A DNA stretch of 13,996 nucleotides from contig JBKKBI010000100.1 of NCBI GenBank assembly GCA_046714175.1, positions 1-13,996 of the forward strand, in the 5' to 3' direction. The notes under the pieces were generated by a model. The model made no database searches. It was not told the origin of the DNA and saw only the letters and a list, made by a program, of their open reading frames with translations. Positions within the stretch are counted from its first letter, which is position 1. Each line of letters starts with the position of its first letter. Below are positions 7,292-13,254 of the stretch, in pieces. The translations under genes and the position numbers were made by a program. The stretch comes from UBA11373 sp046714175 (lineage in GTDB: Bacteria > Actinomycetota > Acidimicrobiia > Spongiisociales > UBA11373).

Positions 7292-9013
7292 GTGCCTCTC
7301 GTGACGGGGTTCGTCGCCACCGATGAGTACCTTGTTCTCGTGTCCGATGCCACAGTCGTTGACGAGATCGCCCGGGTGCGAGTCCTGCTCGCCGCCGGAA
7401 ACACCAGCGATGCCGGAAGAGGACTCGATGGGCTGCGTCGCTCGTGGCGTCGCAAACCGACCAACTTCTCTGCGACGGACCTCGACGAATTGCGCGTCAT
7501 GGCGGCAGAGCTGCTCGAAGCGCGCCTTGCCGCAATGGACGGCGTCCTGCAGAGCGTGTTCGGGTTTCGGTCCTTTCGCCCCGGTCAGAGCGAGATCATC
7601 GCAGCAGTCTTGGCGGGTCGCGACTGCATCGGAATCATGCCCACCGGTGCGGGCAAGTCGCTCACATTTCAACTGGCCGCGCGGATTCTCGGCGGGACGA
7701 CCCTCGTGGTATCGCCTCTGATCGCATTGATGAAGGATCAGGTCGACGGCCTCGATGAAATCGGGATGCGGGCCACCTTTCTCAACTCCAGCCTCGAACA
7801 CCGCGAGCGCGCCGACCGGGTAAGCCGCGTCCGCCGCGGCGAGTACGAGTTGGTATACGCCGCCCCCGAGGGCCTGGACGCCTCGGTGGGCTCGGCTCTG
7901 GACGGGGTCGACCTGCGGCTCGTTGTCGTCGACGAGGCGCACTGCATCAGCCAGTGGGGTCACGACTTCCGCCCGTCATACCGGAACCTGCGGGGCCTGA
8001 AGGGCCGATTTGGAGTTCCAGTGCTGGCGCTCACCGCCACTGCCACGGCGGAAGTGACCAACGACATAGCCGCCGAGCTCGGCATGACCGATGCCGTGCG
8101 CTATCGCGGTTCGTTCTTCCGTCCCAACCTCCACATCAGCGTCTTCAAGAAGGGCGAGAAGGACGGACGCCGGATTCAGGTGCAGGAGTCGATCGGCAAG
8201 CTCTGTCGAGCACGACAGGGTGAAAGCGGCATCGTCTACACGCTCTCGCGGGCCGCCGCCGAGTCGACTGCGCAGTACCTGCGCGGCAAGGGGATCGTGG
8301 CACTCCCCTATCACGCCGGTCTCGACCCGGATGAGCGCACCGCGGTCCAGAACGCCTTCATTCGCGACGAGGTCGCGGTGATCTGCGCCACCGTTGCCTT
8401 TGGAATGGGGATCGACAAGTCGAATGTTCGTTACGTGATCCATCGCGACATGCCCCGCTCGTTGGAAGGCTATTACCAGGAGATCGGCCGCGCCGGTCGC
8501 GACGGGGTGGACAGCGACTGCGTGTTGTTCTACTCATGGGCAGATGTCATGAGCCTGGAGCGCATGAGCGACAACGAGGCGACGGCAGACTGGCACCGCC
8601 GCCAGGTTCGCACCATGTTCGACTGGGCCGAACGCAACGCGTGTCGTCACCGCAGCGTCGTCGCACACTTCGGAGAACGGATCGAGGACTGTGGGCACTC
8701 GTGCGACTTCTGTACCGGCACCGACCTTCTCGTTGCCGCCACCAGCATCGCCACCGTCACGCGAAACAACAGACCCCTAACCGGGGATGATCGCGACTCA
8801 CCGTTGTTCGAGTCCCTGCGCGCGCTGCGGCGGCGACTCGCCGACGAGCGCGGCGTTCCGGCCTACGTCGTATTCAGCGACGCCACTCTCCTCGCCATGA
8901 CCGCCGCCCACCCCACCACCGAAGAGGGACTGCTAGCCATTACCGGGGTCGGTCCGGTGAAACTGGGGCGCTACGGGGCGGAGTTCCTGGCGCTATTGCG
9001 CCGCGATGAGTGA
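7292..9013 (+). CDS. RecQ-family ATP-dependent DNA helicase
   Basis: This 573-residue 3'-5' DNA helicase belongs to superfamily 2. Motif 0 FGFRSFRPGQ is at 90-99, Walker A MPTGAGKS at 116-123, DEAHCISQWGHDFRPSY at 214-230, LTATAT at 247-252, ATVAFGMGIDKSNVR at 366-380 and motif VI YYQEIGRAGRDG at 394-405. A RecQ zinc site follows (C451, C467, C471, C474). The C-terminal ~70 residues (DSPLFESLRALRRRLADE to GRYGAEFLALL) form an HRDC domain. Only about 27 residues separate the zinc site from HRDC, so the RQC winged helix appears to be absent. The N-terminal ~85 residues have no recognised domain. The start GTG at 7292 is the first after the stop at 7262; GTG at 7301 is equally possible, and neither has a clear ribosome binding site. 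A role in replication-fork repair is inferred from the family. Confidence 0.93.
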   Translation: MPLVTGFVATDEYLVLVSDATVVDEIARVRVLLAAGNTSDAGRGLDGLRRSWRRKPTNFSATDLDELRVMAAELLEARLAAMDGVLQSVFGFRSFRPGQSEIIAAVLAGRDCIGIMPTGAGKSLTFQLAARILGGTTLVVSPLIALMKDQVDGLDEIGMRATFLNSSLEHRERADRVSRVRRGEYELVYAAPEGLDASVGSALDGVDLRLVVVDEAHCISQWGHDFRPSYRNLRGLKGRFGVPVLALTATATAEVTNDIAAELGMTDAVRYRGSFFRPNLHISVFKKGEKDGRRIQVQESIGKLCRARQGESGIVYTLSRAAAESTAQYLRGKGIVALPYHAGLDPDERTAVQNAFIRDEVAVICATVAFGMGIDKSNVRYVIHRDMPRSLEGYYQEIGRAGRDGVDSDCVLFYSWADVMSLERMSDNEATADWHRRQVRTMFDWAERNACRHRSVVAHFGERIEDCGHSCDFCTGTDLLVAATSIATVTRNNRPLTGDDRDSPLFESLRALRRRLADERGVPAYVVFSDATLLAMTAAHPTTEEGLLAITGVGPVKLGRYGAEFLALLRRDE

Positions 9014-9018
9014 GGGGC

Positions 9019-9504
9019 CTAGTCCCGGTAGTTGATGTATTGCAGCGGAAGCCGAAAGTCGAGGGACCGTAGCGACTCGATCACAGCCTGGAGATCGTCG
9101 CGCTTCTTGCCGTTGACCCGCACCAGATCACCATTGATCTGCGCCTGCACCTTGATGCCGGACTCGCGGATGTGTTTGGACACCTCCCGCGCCGAGTCCG
9201 CATCGAGACCCTTGTTGAGAGCATGCACCGACCGGTACCGCCCCCCGCCGACCGGCTGCAAGTTGCCCCAGGTGACCGACTTGAGGGACACCTTGCGCCG
9301 AACGAGCTTCTCCCTGAGGACCTCGTTGGCAGCCTTGAGGCGGTCCTCGGTGGTGGACTCGACCGTGAGACCTTCCGCCCCCAACTCCACCCGGGTGGCG
9401 GTGTCCTTGAAATCGAAACGGGTTCCCACCTCGCGCGCCGCCTGATCCACGGCGTTGCGGACCTCCTGCAGGTCGACCTGGGAAACCACATCGAATGAAG
9501 GCAT
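9019..9504 (-). CDS. yajQ: YajQ family (UPF0234) nucleotide-binding protein
   Basis: This 161-residue protein of the YajQ family starts with the typical MPSFDVVSQVDLQEVRNAVD. TRFDFKDT (residues 28-35) and VQAQINGDLVRVNGKKRDDLQ (split as VQAQINGDLVRV and NGKKRDDLQ) are also typical, and it ends QYINYRD. A Xanthomonas member binds cyclic di-GMP and acts with a transcription factor; others bind nucleic acid or nucleotides, so the role here is open. The start at 9504 is fixed by the conserved N-terminus and by GGAGGAG at 9518-9512, 7 bp upstream. A longer open frame up to 9663 is not used. It converges with the helicase gene, leaving 5 bp between their stops, and diverges from the aminotransferase gene. 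Confidence 0.95.
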   Translation of the reverse strand: MPSFDVVSQVDLQEVRNAVDQAAREVGTRFDFKDTATRVELGAEGLTVESTTEDRLKAANEVLREKLVRRKVSLKSVTWGNLQPVGGGRYRSVHALNKGLDADSAREVSKHIRESGIKVQAQINGDLVRVNGKKRDDLQAVIESLRSLDFRLPLQYINYRD

Positions 9505-9511
9505 TTCGGGT

Positions 9512-9518
9512 CTCCTCC
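9512..9518 (-). promoter_or_regulatory. Strong Shine-Dalgarno of the YajQ gene
   Basis: On the minus strand GGAGGAG precedes the ATG at 9504 by 7 bp. It decides the start against the upstream in-frame ATG at 9663. Confidence 0.9.
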
Positions 9519-9680
9519 GTTTCTGCTGCCGGGTGCGGCACTGGCTGTTCCCAGGCGTGGCATCATTACACCATGCCGGTGACCCCCCGGTCCGCCCGGG
9601 CCCAATTGTTCGCCGCCCCGTAGCGGCTGCGCCCCTCCCGCCACCCTTGTGCCGCGTCCGCATCCCGTCAGGAGTCTTTC

Positions 9681-10958
9681 ATGAGCAATAGCCTCGTTCA
9701 GCGCCACGAAAAGGTCTACGCCCCGGTGATTTCCTGGGACTCCGATGTCGAGGTGGTATCCGCAGAGGGCGCGTGGGTCACCGACATCGAGGGAGAGAAA
9801 TATCTGGACTTCGCCTGCGGCATCTCAGTGGTCAACGCCGGGCACAACCACCCGGCCATCGTTGCCGCCGCCCGCGACCAGTTGGATCGAGTGTGGCACG
9901 CCGGGGGGGCGTTCCGCTACGACTCGCTGGTCACCGCCGCCGAGAAGGTGCTTTCCGTCACGCCGCCTTCGATCGACCGCATCTTTTTCATGAACTCGGG
10001 TGCGGAAGCGGTCGAGGCCTCGATGAAAATGGCCCGCAAGGTCACCGGCCGGCAGGGGATCGTCACCTTCCGGGGCGGCTTCCACGGACGCACCATGGGC
10101 TCGGTCACCTACACCACCTCCAAGGCCAAGTACCGCGAGGGCTACCACCCGCTGCTCCCTTCCACCTTCGTGACACCGTTCCCCCATCCGTTCCGCTGGG
10201 GGATGACTGAGGACGAGGCGACCGACTATGCGCTGCGCGAACTCGACATGAAGCTGAAGCACGAGATCAGCCCCCACGAAATCGCGGCGTTTCTCATCGA
10301 GCCGGTGCAGGGTGAGGGCGGCTACTACCCGGCGCCGCTCCGCTTCATGCAGCGGCTCCGGGAACTGACCACCGAACACGGCATCCTGCTGGTGTTCGAC
10401 GAAGTGCAGACCGGGTTCGGGCGCACCGGCAAATGGTTTGCCTCGGAGCACTACGGACTCGAGCCAGACGTGATGGTGCTGGGCAAGGCCATCGCCAACG
10501 GACTGCCGTTGTCCGCAGTCGCCGCCCGGGACGCCATCATGTCGCAATGGGCCACGGGCTCCCATGGCACCACTTTTGGGGGCAACCCGGTGGCGTGCGC
10601 CGCGGCTGCGGCTACGGTCGATGTGCTCGCCGGCATGCTCCCCGGGGTGCCAGCCCTGTCGGAGCACGCTTTCACGCGATTCCGGGACATGAAGAAGAAG
10701 CACCGCACGATCGGCGACGTGCGCGGGTTTGGCCTCATGATCGGCATCGAGTTGGTGAAGCCGGGAGGGAATGAGCCCGACCCGGACGCGTACACCTTCC
10801 TTGCCGCCCACGCCCGTGACCTGCGAATGCTGATCCTCGATTGCGGACCGTACGCCAATGTGATCCGTTTCATCCCCCCGCTATGCGTGACGCAAGCCGA
10901 ATTAGATCAGGGGATCGACATCGTCGAGGCTTCGCTCGCCGCCTACGAGAAGCGGTGA
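9681..10958 (+). CDS. Class III PLP-dependent aminotransferase (4-aminobutyrate/omega-amino acid type)
   Basis: This 425-residue fold-type I aminotransferase moves the amino group of an omega-amine or omega-amino acid to an oxo acid. Key sites are NSGAEAVEASMKMAR (105-119, cofactor phosphate loop), FHGRTMGS (134-141), IEPVQGEGGYYPAP (206-219), D240 in VFDEVQTGFGRTG (pairs with the pyridine nitrogen) and the Schiff-base lysine K269 in VLGKAIANGLPLSA. HGTTFGGNP (295-303) comes from the partner subunit. Overall look is closest to GabT, but beta-alanine, putrescine, ornithine or acetylornithine enzymes share these motifs. The start ATG has AGGAG (9670-9674) 6 bp upstream. Its TGA overlaps the carbamate kinase ATG by one base (TGATG), so the two are coupled. 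That pairing favours a catabolic pathway yielding carbamoyl phosphate. Confidence 0.92.
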   Translation: MSNSLVQRHEKVYAPVISWDSDVEVVSAEGAWVTDIEGEKYLDFACGISVVNAGHNHPAIVAAARDQLDRVWHAGGAFRYDSLVTAAEKVLSVTPPSIDRIFFMNSGAEAVEASMKMARKVTGRQGIVTFRGGFHGRTMGSVTYTTSKAKYREGYHPLLPSTFVTPFPHPFRWGMTEDEATDYALRELDMKLKHEISPHEIAAFLIEPVQGEGGYYPAPLRFMQRLRELTTEHGILLVFDEVQTGFGRTGKWFASEHYGLEPDVMVLGKAIANGLPLSAVAARDAIMSQWATGSHGTTFGGNPVACAAAAATVDVLAGMLPGVPALSEHAFTRFRDMKKKHRTIGDVRGFGLMIGIELVKPGGNEPDPDAYTFLAAHARDLRMLILDCGPYANVIRFIPPLCVTQAELDQGIDIVEASLAAYEKR

Positions 10959-11914
10959 TGTTGGGCGCGTTCTGGGGTGACCGGGGCGGACCCCCGGTCA
11001 TCGCCTTCGGCGGCAACGCCCTGCTTCCCGACTCCGGAGATCCCGGCTCGGCGGAACGCAACGCTGTGGCCTTCGCCTCCGCGGTGATGCGGCTCATGCC
11101 CGGTGACACCGGAATCATCCTGGTGCACGGCAACGGACCGCAGGTGGGCAATGCCTTGCTCCGCAACGAGGCAGCGGCCGAAGAGGTACACGTATCTCCG
11201 CTCGATGTGTTGGTCGCCGACACGCAGGGGAGCATCGGTTACCTATTGGGCCGGTCGCTGCGCAATGCGATCGCCGCGGCGGGACGCGACATTGAGGTCG
11301 TCACCGTCGTCACCCAAGTCGTGGTGGATGCCGAGCACCCTTCGATGCAGAACCCCACCAAACCAGTGGGACCCTTCTACCCACCCAGCACCGGGATGTC
11401 CCTGGAGTATGAGCGCGGGTGGCGCATGGTCGACGTACCCAACAAGGGGATGCGTCGCGTCGTTCCGTCGCCGCCTCCTGAGGAGGTGGTGGAGATCGGT
11501 GCCGTGCGCGAACTGGCCGCCTCGGGTCGGATCGTGATCACCGGCGGTGGCGGCGGAATCCCGGTCACGCGCCGCGACGGTGCCCTGGTCGGAGTCGAAG
11601 GAGTGATCGACAAGGACCGCACCGCGTCGCTCGTGGCGCGCACTCTCGATGCTCGCGGCTTTGTGATCTTCACCGAAGTCGGCCACGCCTCACGCGCATT
11701 CGGCAAGCCCGACGAGCAGCCCTTGCTCGCGCTATCGGCCGCAGACGCTCAGCAACTCCTCGACGACGGAGAGTTTCCCGCCGGATCGATGGGCCCCAAG
11801 ATCGAATCGTGCATTGCGTACGCCCGCGCCACCGGCCGCGCCGGGGTCATCACGAGTGTGGATGCGTTTCCGGAGGCCCTGATGGGGAGGGACGGGACGC
11901 GGGTGAGGGAGTAG
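10958..11914 (+). CDS. arcC: Carbamate kinase
   Basis: This 318-residue enzyme of the amino acid kinase fold transfers phosphate between carbamoyl phosphate and ADP, usually making ATP in catabolism. Signatures in order are AFGGNALL (16-23), LVHGNGPQVGNALL (55-68), PLDVLVADTQGSIGYLLG (81-98), NPTKPVGPFY (132-141), MRRVVPSPPP (165-174), ITGGGGGIPV (194-203), GVEGVIDKDRTASLVA (212-227) and GSMGPKIES (276-284). Length agrees with the family. The frame is open further upstream inside the aminotransferase gene, but the conserved N-terminal glycine loop and the TGATG junction set the start at 10958. No carbamoyltransferase or deiminase is in the window, so the source of carbamoyl phosphate is unknown. 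Confidence 0.95.
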   Translation: MLGAFWGDRGGPPVIAFGGNALLPDSGDPGSAERNAVAFASAVMRLMPGDTGIILVHGNGPQVGNALLRNEAAAEEVHVSPLDVLVADTQGSIGYLLGRSLRNAIAAAGRDIEVVTVVTQVVVDAEHPSMQNPTKPVGPFYPPSTGMSLEYERGWRMVDVPNKGMRRVVPSPPPEEVVEIGAVRELAASGRIVITGGGGGIPVTRRDGALVGVEGVIDKDRTASLVARTLDARGFVIFTEVGHASRAFGKPDEQPLLALSAADAQQLLDDGEFPAGSMGPKIESCIAYARATGRAGVITSVDAFPEALMGRDGTRVRE

Positions 11915-11970
11915 GTCGGCTGGAGGCTTTGGGCGATGACTGTGCCGGCGGGTCAGGAAGCCGGACTCTG

Positions 11971-12783
11971 CTACAGGAGTTGCTCGAGGGCACTCACCCC
12001 GCCCGGCCCATCTGTCGCCCAGGCATCGACGCCGAGGTGGAGCGCTGCTTCGGGAGTGACCGGACCTCCACCAAGCAGGACCGGACCGAGCTCGGCGAGA
12101 CGCAATGAACGGATCAGTTCGCTGGCGCTGTTCAGTGCGGTATCAGTGGTGACGCTCACGGCGATGACCACCACCGGCCCGGCACGCCGAGCCGAGTGAA
12201 TGAAGTCGTTTACCGGGAGATCGCATCCGAGTTCGATGACTTCCCAACCCGCGGCACGCAGGTGGTCCGCGGCCATGCTCACCGGCAATGCATGGCGCTC
12301 CCCGGGCGGGGTGCCGATGACTACCCGCCCTCGAGGCCGACCGCGACGAACGAAGCGAGGCCCCAACCGGCCCAGGACTCGAGCGGCAGTCGTGGAGGCG
12401 CGATGTTCCTCGTCGATGGTCACCGCGCCACGCGCCCAGCTATCGCCGATGTCCCGCAGCGCGGGGGCCAGCAGCCGCTCGTATATCGCGGCGGGCTCGA
12501 GACCAGAACTCATCGCAGCCTCGACCACGCCCCAGGCTCCGGAGTGGTCACCGGCGATGAGGCGCGCCTCGAGGCGATCAGCCCACGGAGCCGGGCCGGC
12601 CGGAGTGGGACCGAAGACCAGGATCTCGAGATCGCTCACCAAGACTCGCCACTCCGCCCCCACCTTGGTGGCGGCCAGGCGCCCATGACGGACGTATTTG
12701 TAGGCCGTCATGTAGTGAACGCCGAGGCGGTCAGCGCACTCCCGGAGGGACAGGGTGTCCTCGTCCACGGGAGTCCCCGCCAT
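11971..12783 (-). CDS. Cobalamin-binding transcription regulator with excisionase-type HTH (CarH/LitR-like sensor half)
   Basis: This 270-residue protein has an N-terminal excisionase/MerR-like helix-turn-helix (LSLRECADRLGVHYMTAYKY, 11-30, then the wing GRLAATKVGAEWRV). A B12-binding-2 four-helix cap follows (about 66-145) and then a Rossmann cobalamin domain (about 150-270). The cap has W116 and E126-H127, exactly the Wx9EH pattern of CarH-type photoreceptors. The Rossmann part has GERH (161-164), matching the ExH whose histidine is the lower cobalt ligand, then the VSVTTD and LLGGGPVT loops. CarH proteins bind DNA in the dark with adenosylcobalamin and release it in light. Position 117 is Ala, where Thermus CarH has the histidine that ligates cobalt after photolysis. 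The ATG overlaps the stop of the upstream small gene (TAATG) and lacks its own ribosome binding site, so it is coupled. Confidence 0.88.
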   Translation of the reverse strand: MAGTPVDEDTLSLRECADRLGVHYMTAYKYVRHGRLAATKVGAEWRVLVSDLEILVFGPTPAGPAPWADRLEARLIAGDHSGAWGVVEAAMSSGLEPAAIYERLLAPALRDIGDSWARGAVTIDEEHRASTTAARVLGRLGPRFVRRGRPRGRVVIGTPPGERHALPVSMAADHLRAAGWEVIELGCDLPVNDFIHSARRAGPVVVIAVSVTTDTALNSASELIRSLRLAELGPVLLGGGPVTPEAALHLGVDAWATDGPGGVSALEQLL

Positions 12784-12989
12784 TAAGTCTGACGGGTTGA
12801 ATATTCGGTAGTGAACTCACCCCGCATCCGCCGGTAGCGCGTCGGGGCGTGTGCGAAACAGAATGTTTCGCGGTTGTAGCGGCTGAGCCGGGTCTCACAT
12901 TGGAAATCGGCGCAAACGCGCTCGGCACCGTACGTCTTCGGCCTGCGCCGGGCTCGTCCTGCCGAGGTGGCACGCAACGTGTCTTGCAT
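12783..12989 (-). CDS. Small Cys/His (zinc-ribbon-like) protein
   Basis: This basic 68-residue protein has C26-x4-C31-x12-C44-x2-H47, a pattern fit for one zinc ion, around the phrase TRLSRYNRETFCFAH (33-47). Short actinobacterial proteins with a similar CxTxLSxYN...CxxH element exist, as far as I recall, but I know no function for them. The N-terminal 25 residues are rich in Arg/Lys and could contact nucleic acid; that is inference. The start ATG (12989) has AGGGGAG 7 bp upstream. Its stop TAA overlaps the ATG of the cobalamin regulator (TAATG), so they form one operon. Either it assists that regulator or it is a separate DNA/RNA-binding factor controlled together with it. Confidence 0.72.
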   Translation of the reverse strand: MQDTLRATSAGRARRRPKTYGAERVCADFQCETRLSRYNRETFCFAHAPTRYRRMRGEFTTEYSTRQT

Positions 12990-12996
12990 TCTCGAA

Positions 12997-13010
12997 CTCC
13001 CCTCTAGGGG
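12997..13010 (-). promoter_or_regulatory. Ribosome binding site inside a small hairpin
   Basis: On the minus strand CCCC-TAGA-GGGG (13010 to 12999) can form a 4-bp G/C stem with a 4-base loop. Its 3' arm is part of the Shine-Dalgarno AGGGGAG (13003-12997) of the small Cys/His gene. Folding would hide the site from the ribosome. Confidence 0.5.
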
Positions 13011-13013
13011 TCA

Positions 13014-13054
13014 GTGAGATGTCGGGAGGATCCCTTTCGGATCCCGCCTCTCAC
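13014..13054 (-). promoter_or_regulatory. Long imperfect hairpin in the leader of the small-gene/B12-regulator operon
   Basis: On the minus strand the arms GTGAGA and TCTCAC enclose a second stem, GGATCC-GAAAG-GGATCC. This gives a 6-bp outer and a 6-bp inner helix separated by asymmetric bulges. It starts 25 bp upstream of the ATG at 12989. No T-run follows, so it is not a standard intrinsic terminator. It could be a regulatory leader or a protein-binding palindrome. The known cobalamin riboswitch B12 box was not found. Confidence 0.5.
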
Positions 13055-13254
13055 ACATGCCTGACGATGCCGGTCGGCCCCGGGTTCCCGGGATCGCATG
13101 GCGCCATCTGGCAGGAGATACCTATCGGCACATCCCACTTAGCACTAAACGCCCGAACAGCGAGGTTTGTTCCGTTACGAGCCGCCTGCCACCACTTTCC
13201 CGCCAGATACCGCTGATCTTTGGGGTTGGCGGGCGAAGGGGGCTGGGCGAGGCC
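13055..13254. other. Palindrome-rich intergenic region downstream of acs
   Basis: No credible coding frame was seen. It contains CCCGGG-TT-CCCGGG around 13079-13092, the perfect palindrome ATGGCGCCAT (13098-13107), and a CCCGCCA/TGGCGGG pair (13199-13205 with 13227-13233, 21-base loop). The last of these lies about 20 bp past the acs stop and may help end that transcript, although no T-run follows. The promoter for the small-gene operon should lie here, but no convincing -35/-10 pair was found. Confidence 0.45.

Noticed and set aside
9540..9600. TGTAAT-like -10 box (minus strand, near 9566) between YajQ and the aminotransferase
   Set aside because: No matching -35 at suitable spacing; a single hexamer is not enough to call a promoter.
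9505..9663. N-terminal extension of YajQ to the ATG at 9663
   Set aside because: The extra residues are low-complexity and unlike the family, and a strong Shine-Dalgarno sits ahead of the ATG at 9504.
11945..11964. CCGGC/GCCGG stem between carbamate kinase and the B12 regulator as terminator
   Set aside because: The 5-bp stem has a 10-base loop and no T-run on either strand; too weak to call.
12990..13254. Cobalamin riboswitch upstream of the B12 regulator operon
   Set aside because: I searched for the conserved B12-box sequence on the minus strand and did not find it; the hairpins present do not match that fold.
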